A stretch of 64,000 nt of DNA, taken from contig NZ_AP027766.1 of NCBI RefSeq assembly GCF_036503815.1, forward strand, positions 4,292 to 68,291, in the 5' to 3' direction. This DNA is from Escherichia coli. Its GTDB lineage: Bacteria > Pseudomonadota > Gammaproteobacteria > Enterobacterales > Enterobacteriaceae. This document shows positions 26,861 through 36,067 of the stretch, piece after piece; position 1 is the first letter of the stretch; each line of letters begins with the position of its first letter. The notes beneath the pieces were generated by a model, which saw only the letters and a list, made by a program, of their open reading frames with translations, had not been told where the DNA came from and ran no database searches. The position numbers and the translations under genes are program-made.

Positions 26861-28617
26861 ACGGGCCGGCCGCGCAAGGCGTGCTGGCAGCCGTGCAGAC
26901 CCTGCGTGAGATGAACGCCGACAACCTGCGCAAGGTGCCGGCCGATGCACCCACGGCCTTCATCAAGCCGCGCTGGAAGCCGCTGGTGATCACCCCGGAA
27001 GGCCTCGACCGGAAATTCTACGAAATCTGCGCCCTGTCCGAGCTGAAGAACGCCCTGCGCTCCGGCGACATCTGGGTCAAGGGCTCGCGGCAGTTCCGCG
27101 ACTTCGACGACTACCTGCTGCCGGCCGAGAAGTTCGCCGCACTCAAGCGCGAGCAGGCCCTGCCCCTGGCGATCAACCCGAACAGCGACCAGTACCTGGA
27201 AGAGCGTTTGCAGCTGCTGGACGAGCAGTTGGCCACCGTCACCCGCCTGGCCAAGGACAACGAGCTGCCCGATGCCATCCTCACCGAGTCAGGGCTGAAA
27301 ATCACCCCGCTGGATGCGGCGGTGCCGGATCGGGCGCAGGCGCTGATCGACCAAACCAGCCAGTTACTGCCGCGCATCAAGATCACCGAACTGCTGATGG
27401 ACGTGGACGACTGGACGGGCTTCAGCCGCCACTTCACCCACTTGAAGGACGGGGCCGAGGCCAAAGACAGGACGTTGCTGCTGTCCGCAATCCTCGGTGA
27501 TGCGATCAACCTCGGGCTGACCAAGATGGCCGAGTCGAGCCCCGGCCTGACCTACGCCAAGCTGTCCTGGCTGCAAGCCTGGCACATCCGCGACGAAACC
27601 TATTCGGCGGCCTTGGCCGAGCTGGTCAACCACCAGTATCGCCACGCCTTTGCCGCCCACTGGGGCGACGGCACGACCTCATCCTCCGATGGCCAGCGCT
27701 TCCGCGCGGGTGGCCGGGGCGAGAGCACCGGGCACGTCAACCCGAAGTACGGTAGCGAGCCGGGACGGCTGTTCTATACCCATATCTCCGACCAGTACGC
27801 GCCGTTCAGCACCCGCGTGGTGAATGTCGGCGTCCGCGATTCCACCTATGTGCTCGACGGCCTGCTGTACCACGAGTCCGACCTGCGGATCGAGGAGCAC
27901 TACACCGACACGGCCGGCTTCACCGATCACGTCTTTGCCCTGATGCACCTGCTAGGCTTCCGCTTCGCGCCGCGCATCCGCGACCTCGGCGAAACCAAGC
28001 TGTACGTGCCGCAGGGCGTGCAAGCCTACCCGACGTTGCGCCCGCTGATCGGCGGCACCCTGAACATCAAGCACGTGCGTGCCCACTGGGACGACATCCT
28101 GCGCCTGGCCAGCTCGATCAAGCAGGGCACCGTCACCGCCTCGCTGATGCTGCGCAAGCTCGGCAGCTACCCGCGCCAGAACGGACTGGCCGTGGCCCTG
28201 CGCGAGCTGGGCCGGATCGAGCGCACGCTGTTCATCCTGGACTGGCTGCAAAGTGTTGAACTGCGCCGCCGCGTGCATGCCGGCCTGAACAAAGGTGAGG
28301 CGCGCAACTCGCTGGCCAGGGCGGTGTTCTTCAACCGCCTTGGGGAAATCAGGGATCGGAGCTTCGAGCAGCAGCGCTACCGGGCCAGCGGCCTCAACCT
28401 GGTGACGGCGGCTATCGTGCTGTGGAACACGGTGTACCTGGAACGCGCCACCCAGGGGTTGGTCGAGGCCGGCAAGCCGGTGGACGGCGAGCTGCTGCAA
28501 TTCCTGTCGCCGCTGGGCTGGGAGCACATCAACCTAACCGGCGATTACGTCTGGCGGCAGAGCCGCAGACTGGAAGACGGGAAGTTTCGGCCCTTACGGA
28601 TGCCCGGAAAACCTTAG
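26861..28617 (+). pseudogene. tnpA: Tn1721-type TnpA 3' fragment, copy 2
   Basis: The transposase sequence begins about here (HGPAAQGVLAAVQTLREMNA) and runs open to KFRPLRMPGKP. An ATG at 26797 belongs to the antisense side of the hydrolase remnant and gives a chance fusion frame. This is the partial tnpA duplication that closes the tet part of Tn1721. It extends about 240 bp further upstream than copy 1, which IS26 has shortened. It lacks the N-terminal domain. Confidence 0.88.
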
Positions 28618-28653
28618 CGTACGATTTTTTCCGAATTCTGCGGGCTCCCCTAT
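27101..28653 (+). repeat. 1553-bp direct repeat, right copy
   Basis: Twin of 21613-23165. The match ends 3 bp after the 38-bp repeat; beyond it the sequences differ (CTCATC on the left, GTTACC on the right). Confidence 0.9.
28613..28650 (+). repeat. Tn1721 38-bp terminal repeat (outer right end)
   Basis: Same 38 bp as at 23125. It is the outer right end of Tn1721; TATGT follows as the expected site of a 5-bp target copy. The matching left end is not in the window because IS26 removed it. Confidence 0.9.
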
Positions 28654-28915
28654 GTTACCGGAACAGCACGCCGCAGAAGCGCGCTATCCTATTCCTGTTG
28701 AGGATTTCCATTTCAGTATTTTCACTGCGGTGAACAATCAAACGGTAATGACATCCAGCGCTGAAATTGTGTTAGTGATTGAGGGGACCGCGACATTAAG
28801 CCATGCCAGCGGCGAGAGCCTTTTGCTTCACGTCGGGCTGTCAGCATTTATCCCAGCCTCCATCGGGCGATGGTTGCTGACTACGACTGGGAAAGTCTGT
28901 CGAGTATCGTGTTAA
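28654..28915 (+). pseudogene. Mannose-6-phosphate isomerase (ManA), C-terminal fragment
   Basis: The frame reads AARYP-like text through YPIPVEDFHFSIFTAV, then IVLVIEGTATLSHASGESLLL and a C-terminal LLTTTGKVCRVSC. This is close to the C-terminal cupin of type I ManA (E. coli: FDVPVDDFAFSLHDL and AILFCVEGDATLW). The upstream 300 residues were replaced by Tn1721, whose insertion point lies inside the gene. It shows that the plasmid backbone or an earlier cargo carried a manA-like gene before Tn1721 arrived. Confidence 0.65.
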
Positions 28916-28962
28916 TGTAAAATTAGAGGGGGTACAGCCCCCTTGTTTGTGTTTACTTAGCC

Positions 28963-29940
28963 CTAAATAAGGTTGAGTCTATCCCGCGCGTCCTGCAGGC
29001 GTTGCTCCCCGCGACGGTCATACTGCTGGGTGGTGGTGACGCTCGCGTGGCCCATCGCATCCTTCACGGTAATTAAATCCTCCCCGTTATCCAGCATCGC
29101 GGTGGCGAAGGTTCGCCTCAGATCGTGTGGAGAACATTTCGTGATGCCGGCCTGACCCTGGCGCACCTGCAGGATATGGTACACCGCCTGGTCGGTTAGC
29201 CGGTTTAGAGTCACATCCCCGAAACGACGGATGCGTGTGAACAGCGGGCCCGGGGTCTCGCCCCGGATCTCATCGATCCAGATCTGCAGCCGCTGCCAGG
29301 CACCGGCCGGGACATATGCCAGTCGCTCCTTGTTTCCCTTACCCAGCACTCTAAGCGCACGGTCCTGAGTGACAACGTCACGCAAATCCAGGCTCACTAC
29401 TTCGGATCGTCGCAGGCCGCAGCCGAGAATGACCGCCAGCATCGCTGCATCCCGCGCCCCGAGGCAGCTGCGATCGGCTTCACAGACGGCAAACAGGGCG
29501 CGGATCTCCCCCTGGGGCAGCGCCCGACCGCTGGGCAGCCGACTGCCGCGCAGGTTACGGACCGCCCGGATATGCTGGAAGCTCTCCACATCCATGAGCC
29601 GGAGCATCCAGGCTTCCTTCGCCACGCCCTTGAGTGCCGAAAGATAGGTGTTGACGGTGGCGGTGGCCCGGCCGGTGTCGCGCAGCAGTTCGGTCACGGC
29701 CATCACGTGATGGCGCCGCAGGCTGCCCCAGCTGCAGGACTCCAGGGAGGCAGCTCCGAGCATAACGGCGACGATGTTCAGGAACGAGGCCATGGTCTGC
29801 CGGCTGCGGTGGGAATTGAGTGAAAGCAGGTAGGCCCGGGCCGGGCTGACCGGGGCATTCTCACCTGACAGCGCCGGCAGGAATTCCTCACTGGCTGCGG
29901 GCAGACTCAGCTCCGGTTCGTCATCGGGAATCAGGATCAT
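28963..29940 (-). CDS. resD: Tyrosine recombinase, plasmid resolvase type
   Basis: 325 residues from MILIPDDEPELSLPAASEEF, chosen because GGAG lies 6 nt upstream; the frame is open for 38 more codons. It has an N-terminal SAM-like core-binding domain, then a catalytic domain with Arg (GLRRSEVV), Lys (GKGNKER), His-x-x-Arg (SPHDLRRTF), the second His (MGHASVTTTQQY) and the nucleophilic Tyr in QQYDRR. Such genes resolve plasmid multimers and accompany umuCD and partition genes on IncR/FIB-type Klebsiella plasmids. The symbol follows that use. A candidate core site lies just upstream of it. Confidence 0.78.
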   Translation of the reverse strand: MILIPDDEPELSLPAASEEFLPALSGENAPVSPARAYLLSLNSHRSRQTMASFLNIVAVMLGAASLESCSWGSLRRHHVMAVTELLRDTGRATATVNTYLSALKGVAKEAWMLRLMDVESFQHIRAVRNLRGSRLPSGRALPQGEIRALFAVCEADRSCLGARDAAMLAVILGCGLRRSEVVSLDLRDVVTQDRALRVLGKGNKERLAYVPAGAWQRLQIWIDEIRGETPGPLFTRIRRFGDVTLNRLTDQAVYHILQVRQGQAGITKCSPHDLRRTFATAMLDNGEDLITVKDAMGHASVTTTQQYDRRGEQRLQDARDRLNLI

Positions 29941-30007
29941 GTCGGGCTCCGTCCGGCGCGCTGCGTAAAAAATCGGGGGCAAACTTACTGTCAGAGCGTA
30001 CCGCAGA

Positions 30008-30047
30008 AAGTCTACTTTTTCAAAGGTACATTTTAATAAGTAGACTT
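30008..30047. repeat. Candidate recombination site upstream of resD
   Basis: Perfect 10-bp inverted arms AAGTCTACTT and AAGTAGACTT are separated by 20 AT-rich bases, 68 bp upstream of the recombinase start. The spacing is longer than a classical Xer core, so it could instead be an operator. Confidence 0.4.
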
Positions 30048-30076
30048 GAAGCACTTGTTCTTAGCTGTACGATTAC

Positions 30077-30501
30077 GGTGATGCTGCCAACTTACTGATT
30101 TAGTGTATGATGGTGGTTTTGAGGTGCTCCCGTGGCTTCCATCTCCATCAGTTGTCCCTCCTGCTCAGCTACTGAAGGCGTGGTGCGTAACGGTAAAAGT
30201 ACTGCCGGACATCAGCGCTATCTCTGCTCTCACTGCCGTAAAACATGGCAGCTACAGTTCACTTACACCGCCTCTCAGGCCGCAGTCGGTAAACTCACGC
30301 ATACAACCGGGCAGTGACGTCATTGTTTGCGCGGAAATGGACGAACAGTGGGGTTACGTCGGCGCTAAATCACGCCAGCGCTGGTTGTTTTACGCGTATG
30401 ACAGGATACGGAGGACGGTTGTTGCACACGTCTTCGGTGAACGTACTATGGCCACGCTGGAGCATCTTCTGAGCCTGCCGTCGGTCTTTCAGGGCGCGTA
30501 G
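30077..30501 (+). mobile_element. IS1: IS1 remnant with internal and 3' deletions
   Basis: Begins with the IS1 end GGTGATGCTGCCAACTTACT. InsA starts at 30132 (MASISISCPSCSATEGVVRNG, zinc-finger type) but after LQFTYTAS it jumps into the InsB region (RPQSV, IQPGSDVIVCAEMDEQWGYV), so the middle is deleted. InsB stops after HVFGERTMATLEHLL with a foreign tail at 30501, losing its catalytic Glu. Neither protein can function and the right terminus is missing. Confidence 0.88.
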
Positions 30502-31347
30502 TTCCTTTTAAACACCAGTTCTGTATCTCTTTTAAAGATCCTTTAATAAATCCTGTAAACACATAACCTCTTCATCGCCTACCCTGTGGACAGGCTCCGG
30601 AGAATGCCCGCTCTTGCAGCGACCTGACGGTCGCGCCGGTTCGGCAACATCAGAAAGAGCTCCCATCGCTTCGCGAAGGGCCCCGACCGGAGAACCAAAT
30701 TAGTTACAGCATTCAAAAGAAAGCTCATCATAAAACCGGCGCCGGTTTGCCGGCCGGGTGCCCCTCCCCACCACTGAAAAGCGCCGCCGCCCCCGGCCGA
30801 AGGCCGGGAGTAGTGTCGCTTTTAATGATGGGTGTTGTAACTACTCTTCTTCATCGCTGTGGGTGGAGCTGCGGTCAGTTGTCGGGTACACGCTCGTAAG
30901 CGGCCCTTCGGCCCGCTAACGCGGAGATACGCCCCGGCTGCGGCTGACGCCTTGCCGGGACCACTCCGACCGCGTACAGAGGCATCTGAGACATTTTTAG
31001 CGGGTATAGCTTTGCAACTACCGTGTTAAGTTCCCTGGTGTCGCTGAAATAACTGAAGAACATCCCCCTAAGCGTCAGCAGCAAGCTGCCGCCGCTAAGG
31101 CCCCGGAAATCACGCCCTTTACGTCGTAAACGCCGTAAAGCCCGCTCACCGGGGTTAAAAGGGATTACTTTTACTTCTTCATTGCTGTAAGCGGGTTAAG
31201 GCTAATCAGGGCAGGGGGTAGGGTGGCAGAGTTTATAGCCAGGTAACCGGCTACGCCGGGCTTTCGGCGCCATTTGACTCCACAAATTTTCAAAATTCGC
31301 AACGATCGAGAACACCAAAGCTATAATCGCAAATATTACGACAATGC
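30502..31347. other. Gene-free region with GC-rich dyads
   Basis: About 850 bp with no convincing gene. It contains a perfect hairpin (CCCGGCC GAA GGCCGGG, 30792-30808) and a second dyad around AAGCGGCCCTTCGGCCCGCT (30898-30917). Several GCCGC-rich motifs are also repeated. It lies at the boundary between the recombinase block and the AT-rich signalling operon. It may be an old replication or leading region, but nothing specific supports that. Confidence 0.4.
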
Positions 31348-33066
31348 CTACTCACTTTTGACTCGTCCTTGATTTGACATAACCTCATGTATTTTAAGGT
31401 TTATATCTTTTAACCTGACAGGTTTAGTTAACAAAGGAGCCTGTCCGATAGAGTGTGCATCACTGTATGCGCTGATGAATATGAAAGGCGTGGATCGATT
31501 AGGATTCTGACTGCTACTAACAGTTGCATACAGCTCATCACCTGTCATGCCTGGCATTTGTAAATCACTCAGGACAACGTCATAAGGTTTACGCAGAAGC
31601 TTTTCCAGGGCTCGTTCAGGCGAGGTTGTAGCCTCGACAATGTATCCAGCATTAGTAAGCAGACTGGAAAGAGACGAACAGGCCATTTCATTATCATCAA
31701 TAACAAGCAAGCTAAGAACGCCGAAGACATCTCCGGGAGCTGAAGCAGATACCTCAGCTGTTGCAAGGCTGCTATCTCCCAACTTGATAGGTATTCTCAC
31801 TGTAACAGTTGTACCTACATTTACTTCACTAGATATATGAATAGTACCTTTTAATAGTCTGATTATCCCTGCAACAATAGCAAGTCCCATCCCAAATCCA
31901 GGTACAGTGGATTTCGAATCTACAACTCGTGTAAATGGTTTAAATATGAACTTTAGTTTGTCTTTAGGGATTCCCTTTCCGGTATCAGAAATGACAATAT
32001 TTAATACCTTACCTTTTTCTATAAAGTAATCTACATTAACTTCCCCGCGCTCAGTGTACTTAATAGCGTTACTGGTTAAGTTTTCAATTACTTGATTAAG
32101 GCGTAGAGCATCTGTAAAAATCACTGCATCATTATTGTTTTTTATTTTAACTGTGACATCCTTTTTTTCATAAATAGCAATGCAATCCTGCACAGCGTTA
32201 GTAACAATTGCTTGCAAGCTATTATAGGTGTTTTTTATCTCTACAGATCCGTTGTCAATTTTTGCAAATTCAGCCAAATCATTTAACTGGCGCTCCATTT
32301 TCGAAACAGCAGTTTCAAGTCGTTCTATCTGACCAGATTTAATCCCTCCACTCAGATTATTGGTTACGACATCAATGATAGACACTATTGCCTGTAAAGA
32401 TGTTCTGAGTTCATGGCCTACCATACCTAAAAATGCATTTTTACTGGCAAAAGCAGCCCGTTCTGATAGTAACAATCGGTTAATTTTACTTATGTAAATA
32501 AATAGGACAAAAAGAAGTAAGGAAATCAACCCACCTGTAATAAAAAGCAGAGTCCATAACTGCTGACGTTTGCTCCTGAAATCTTTAAGAGCGTCATTCC
32601 TTTGTGCTATTTCAGCCATATCAGCAAGATTTGTAACGGTTTTAGTTAGCGGTTTTATATCAGCTATGATTGTACTTATTTTTTTATAATCAGGGTGATT
32701 ATGCGAAAGCAGCCCGTCTATGTCTTCAAGCTTTTTGTTTATCGAATCAATTGTTTCTTCATAGCCTTGCTGTTTATATAGAGGTGCAGTCGCCTCACTC
32801 TTTACATAAATAACATTCAAACGAGAATAAAGGATATCGAATTTAAGCCTAACATCGTCAATAGTATTATCGCTATTGATTAGCGTGTAAAGCTCATTCA
32901 ACTGTATAATGAATTTTGCCACTGAGAAACCGTAGTTTTCTTGGGTGCCAGCGACGGTGTATAAATTTTTCTCCGATAAAAGACTGGTGTACTTAACAAC
33001 ACTAGACACAGTGAATGCTATCAACAAAAGCAGAGCAACCAAAATGATAAAGAAATTTTTTTTCAT
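31348..33066 (-). CDS. Hybrid sensor histidine kinase with C-terminal receiver
   Basis: 572 residues. The ATG overlaps the stop of the preceding gene (ATGA at 33063-33066), which fixes the start ten codons inside the open frame. Layout: TM1 about 5-25, an extracytoplasmic helical sensor about 30-165, TM2 about 170-195, HisKA with the phospho-accepting His218 (GMVGHELRTSLQA), HATPase (N box NLTSNAIKY, G1 DTGKGIP, G2 GFGMGLAI), and a receiver with Asp501 (VVLSDLQMPGMTG) and Lys548. It is last in a four-gene leftward operon that includes its likely partner regulator and an exported sensor-like protein. AT-rich compared with its neighbours. Confidence 0.9.
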   Translation of the reverse strand: MKKNFFIILVALLLLIAFTVSSVVKYTSLLSEKNLYTVAGTQENYGFSVAKFIIQLNELYTLINSDNTIDDVRLKFDILYSRLNVIYVKSEATAPLYKQQGYEETIDSINKKLEDIDGLLSHNHPDYKKISTIIADIKPLTKTVTNLADMAEIAQRNDALKDFRSKRQQLWTLLFITGGLISLLLFVLFIYISKINRLLLSERAAFASKNAFLGMVGHELRTSLQAIVSIIDVVTNNLSGGIKSGQIERLETAVSKMERQLNDLAEFAKIDNGSVEIKNTYNSLQAIVTNAVQDCIAIYEKKDVTVKIKNNNDAVIFTDALRLNQVIENLTSNAIKYTERGEVNVDYFIEKGKVLNIVISDTGKGIPKDKLKFIFKPFTRVVDSKSTVPGFGMGLAIVAGIIRLLKGTIHISSEVNVGTTVTVRIPIKLGDSSLATAEVSASAPGDVFGVLSLLVIDDNEMACSSLSSLLTNAGYIVEATTSPERALEKLLRKPYDVVLSDLQMPGMTGDELYATVSSSQNPNRSTPFIFISAYSDAHSIGQAPLLTKPVRLKDINLKIHEVMSNQGRVKSE

Positions 33067-33551
33067 TTGAGCACCGTAATTTTGTCTATCTGCCAAATGA
33101 ACCGTGCAAGATAGTGTGGCGTGTTAAGCTCAATATAATGTTCATCTAAAGGATATACCAAAAAATAAGGTCCAAAATCCCTTATTTGAAGCCTTTTTCC
33201 ATCCATTTCTGTAGCCAATAAAATGTTATATTTTTCAACGTCATTCATGTCTACAATGATTTCATAATCATTCAGAGCATGGAATTTTAGCTTTGCTCCA
33301 TTAGCGCCAGCGAGTTTTAAAACATAACTTAGGTCGACGCCCTTGAATTTTACTTTTTTACCGGTTGGCGTCCAAGGTGTTGTCGTTACGATGGTATCCC
33401 GTGGGAACGAATCAAACTGCTTTTCAGTAATCACATAACCTTTATCACTGTTAGCATTAGCGATTGAACCATCTATAACTATATCCCCAATATTGCTATA
33501 TGCACTAATTGACAAAAGCATTAGGGATAAGAATGATATTATTTTAACCAT
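33063..33551 (-). CDS. Exported sulfite-oxidase-fold (Moco-binding-like) protein
   Basis: 162 residues from MVKIISFLSLMLLSISAYSN, a clear signal peptide, with GGGAG 7-8 nt upstream. The mature part (TPWTPTGKKVKFKGVDLSYV, LKFHALNDYEIIVDMNDVEK, GPYFLVYPLD) resembles the short oxidoreductase molybdopterin-binding fold (YedY/SUOX-like). The conserved Cys that ligates molybdenum in true enzymes is absent; I see no Cys in the mature chain. So it is more likely a periplasmic ligand-binding or sensory domain than an enzyme. It overlaps the kinase start by 4 bp and the GT9-like gene end, so the three are translationally coupled. Confidence 0.65.
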   Translation of the reverse strand: MVKIISFLSLMLLSISAYSNIGDIVIDGSIANANSDKGYVITEKQFDSFPRDTIVTTTPWTPTGKKVKFKGVDLSYVLKLAGANGAKLKFHALNDYEIIVDMNDVEKYNILLATEMDGKRLQIRDFGPYFLVYPLDEHYIELNTPHYLARFIWQIDKITVLK

Positions 33552-34527
33552 AAAGATACTCCCTGTAATTATTTTCCACCATTTTAACCAGTTGGAAATC
33601 TTCACTACTCTGAATTTTTTCTAATCTTTTATTCCCAACATAAATCGACTTACACTTACTGTAATACTTTGTTCTTAATTCTGGCGGTATTGTATTAAAC
33701 ACGCATTCAGTAGGTACACCAAATCCAGCGGCTATATGCAATGCAGAGGAGTCACAAGTATAAACGTTGCTAGCATACTTAATTAGCGCTATGAAATCTT
33801 TCGTATGGGGTGAATACTTTGATATGTTAATATAATTTTTATGATTCACATCCACGAAACCTAGTACCGTTTTTCCTTCGCGCCTAGAAAGCATATCAAC
33901 TATGTCATAATAGAACTTCGACGGTATACTTCTTATTTTTGTGCTAGCAATAGGTGCAAAAAGTGTGTAGTTTTCAAAAACTGGCGCTCCGAGATCAATA
34001 TTGCCTAACCATTTATTAGATAGCTCATTATGGTTAACATCATCAAGTTTCACGCCAAGACCTTGGATAAAATAATCATGCATTTCCATAATATGGAAAT
34101 CTGGAGAATATAGCTGATTTCCCACATCAATATTCAATGCAGTACAAGGCAATTTCTGAATATGAAAAGGCATGTAATGAAGCTCATCTATAACCGAGGA
34201 TGCTAATTCATACAGTTCCTCAACATATGACGGTGCAGTCTCCGGTCGAATAAGCTTAATTTTAATCTTGGGATTCTTTTTTTTGATTGCTGACAGCACA
34301 GAAATCCCGACGATAGAATCACCTAATGTCACTCCCATGCCATTGATCACATTTAGGTGTTCTATTTCAGAGTAATCACTTGAGAATTTTTGTATATTCC
34401 AGTTTTTTATAAGACCATTGTTTAATGGTAAAATATTTTCATAGCTTAGCTTCTGACAATCGTAAGGTGCTACGATCAAACTATCGTTACTTATCAAGCT
34501 ACCGGAATATTCAAGTAAATTTCTCAT
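33544..34527 (-). CDS. GT9 (heptosyltransferase)-like protein
   Basis: 327 residues. The N-terminal half has GMGVTLGDSIVGISVLSAIK followed by KIKIKLIRPETAPSY, like the acceptor-side Rossmann domain of ADP-heptose LPS heptosyltransferases. The C-terminal half has YTCDSSALHIAAGFGVPTEC, matching the donor-site D-x-x-xxH-xAAxxGxP motif of family GT9. Why a glycosyltransferase-like protein should sit between a response regulator and a sensor is unclear. It could modify surface sugar or act as a signalling accessory. It ends 8 bp into the start of the exported protein gene. Enzyme activity is inference. Confidence 0.65.
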   Translation of the reverse strand: MRNLLEYSGSLISNDSLIVAPYDCQKLSYENILPLNNGLIKNWNIQKFSSDYSEIEHLNVINGMGVTLGDSIVGISVLSAIKKKNPKIKIKLIRPETAPSYVEELYELASSVIDELHYMPFHIQKLPCTALNIDVGNQLYSPDFHIMEMHDYFIQGLGVKLDDVNHNELSNKWLGNIDLGAPVFENYTLFAPIASTKIRSIPSKFYYDIVDMLSRREGKTVLGFVDVNHKNYINISKYSPHTKDFIALIKYASNVYTCDSSALHIAAGFGVPTECVFNTIPPELRTKYYSKCKSIYVGNKRLEKIQSSEDFQLVKMVENNYREYLYG

Positions 34528-34530
34528 AAT

Positions 34531-35445
34531 CTATCTGGCGAAATATTTTTCAATGTTAGATTTGATGATGCCTGATTTAATCGGCTTTTCGTATGGTCCC
34601 ACAATGTCATAATCATGAATTGACTTTACAATTTCATCATCTTTTATACCAGATAGTTGACCTGTAAGAACGATTATCATTGCATTTTTATTTTTTGACG
34701 ACCTTATAGCTTTAACCAACTTAAAGCTTGTTTCATCACCGATGATCCAGTCCAAAACATATGCGTCATACGGATTTGTTGCGACAGCTTGAGTAAGTTT
34801 TTTCAAGTTATCATAAGTATCTACTTGATAATAATCGTTCGAAAGGATTTCTTTTAAGCTTTCGGTGATATTAGCATCGTCATCAAGTAGTGCAATTCGA
34901 TACTTAGTGCTGCTAATTACCTTTGGATTTATGACAATACTTTCTATGCTTCGTTTTGATTCATAAAGCAGTTCATCTTTTAAATCATTTGTCGGAAAAA
35001 TGTTCCATTGGTCAGCTACTTTCAGTGCTGAGTATTCTGTGTTTACTTCCGAACCTTCAGGATAGAGGCATACCTTACAAGAGTGTTCACTGCGGCCATC
35101 GTTCCAGATCGCATCTTGAATTTCTTTATTATCCTCATAATAAATACGGAAAAACTCAATCATATCCATGCCAACGGATTGGACTACTTTTATGAGTTGC
35201 TGAACCTCCCACTTGGTCGCACCATTCAACTTCTTATAGCCCGCTGATGTAGTGATCTGTAGCACCTTACTTATGTAACTATTGTGCTTTACCTTGGAAA
35301 TACCTTTTTTGGTCAATACCTTCGCCAGTACCTCTATCACTTTTGCATCATCGAGATCTTGCATTTTTATTACTCTGAATTTGGAGATTTTCTTGATTTT
35401 ATCCTGCCAGTATTTTTTTTCAATTTTTTCAAACATCTCCAACAT
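34531..35445 (-). CDS. Response regulator with N-terminal BetR-like helix-turn-helix
   Basis: 304 residues. Residues about 34-100 (VLAKVLTKKGISKVKHNSYI ... GYKKLNGATKWEVQQL) resemble the BetR-type helix-turn-helix. Residues about 182-304 form a receiver domain with acidic Asp188-190, phospho-acceptor Asp232 (AYVLDWIIGD), Thr261 and Lys287 (YEKPIK). The DNA-binding part preceding the receiver is the reverse of the OmpR/NarL order. A HSCKVC pair around 121-126 is notable. First gene of the operon. The start is uncertain (35445, 35436 or 35367); none has a strong ribosome site. The probable output of the hybrid kinase at the operon's end. Confidence 0.8.
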   Translation of the reverse strand: MLEMFEKIEKKYWQDKIKKISKFRVIKMQDLDDAKVIEVLAKVLTKKGISKVKHNSYISKVLQITTSAGYKKLNGATKWEVQQLIKVVQSVGMDMIEFFRIYYEDNKEIQDAIWNDGRSEHSCKVCLYPEGSEVNTEYSALKVADQWNIFPTNDLKDELLYESKRSIESIVINPKVISSTKYRIALLDDDANITESLKEILSNDYYQVDTYDNLKKLTQAVATNPYDAYVLDWIIGDETSFKLVKAIRSSKNKNAMIIVLTGQLSGIKDDEIVKSIHDYDIVGPYEKPIKSGIIKSNIEKYFAR

Positions 35446-35758
35446 TTTACACAGCTGAAAAAGTCCTAAAAATTGGAATCATTCTTAAATCGATACTATA
35501 AGTTATAATTTTATTGAATACCCAACTTATAAGCACTATTGTATTAATCAAATCATTAGCTCTTTAATAACCTAGCAGCGGCGTTCCCCGGTCAGGATAA
35601 GGAGGTGTTTTCTGTGACTGCGTAAAGAGATGACGTGCCGCGCCTGTAATGGGTAACACTCTCACTCCTCTGTATCGTTAAGCCTCCCGTTTAATCCTTC
35701 CCTGTCTCCCACTGTGCACCGCACGCGGGTGGCTTACTCATACCCAGGAGAAACAGCC
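35446..35758. promoter_or_regulatory. Divergent intergenic region: signalling operon / transfer operon
   Basis: About 310 bp between two divergent operons. The left half is AT-rich (TATAAGTTATAATTTTATTG near 35500) and probably holds the leftward operon's promoter. The right half includes GATAAGGAGGTGTTTTCTGTG, a strong ribosome-site-like run, and the leader of the transfer operon, with AGGAG 8 nt before 35759. A short leader frame after AAGGAGGTG (35599 onward) reads only a few codons. Confidence 0.45.
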
Positions 35759-36067
35759 ATGAGCATGCAAACCATCCGCCGTAAGGCGCTGCGTCAGAAT
35801 CCTTATTCAACTCTCGGCAAGCCGCCGCTACGCTCCTCCCGTGACCGTATCACGCGTGCCATTAATGGCACCTGGTCGCTCAGGGAGCTGCCGGATAACG
35901 TCCGAGAATTGCTAATTGAACGGGCAGCCCTGCGGGCAGAAATCACTACCCTGACTGTGAAAGCGCAGGGACTCAAAAAATCCGATGTATCCGTACTTAT
36001 TGCCGACAGGCTGCGACGTATCGATGCAATCACCTCACTGCTGGAAAATAGGAAATGTAATGCCTGA
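35759..36067 (+). CDS. Small basic protein at the head of the transfer operon
   Basis: 102 residues from MSMQTIRRKALRQNPYSTLG; AGGAG precedes this ATG, whereas the longer frame lacks one. Strongly basic N-terminal third (SSRDRITRAINGTWSLRELP) and a helical C-terminal part (LLIERAALRAEITTLTVKAQ, LIADRLRRIDAITSLLENR). No known domain recognised. Position before virB1, basic charge and coiled-coil character fit a regulator or DNA-binding accessory of the transfer operon, but this is inference. It overlaps the next gene by 8 bp. Confidence 0.7.
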   Translation: MSMQTIRRKALRQNPYSTLGKPPLRSSRDRITRAINGTWSLRELPDNVRELLIERAALRAEITTLTVKAQGLKKSDVSVLIADRLRRIDAITSLLENRKCNA

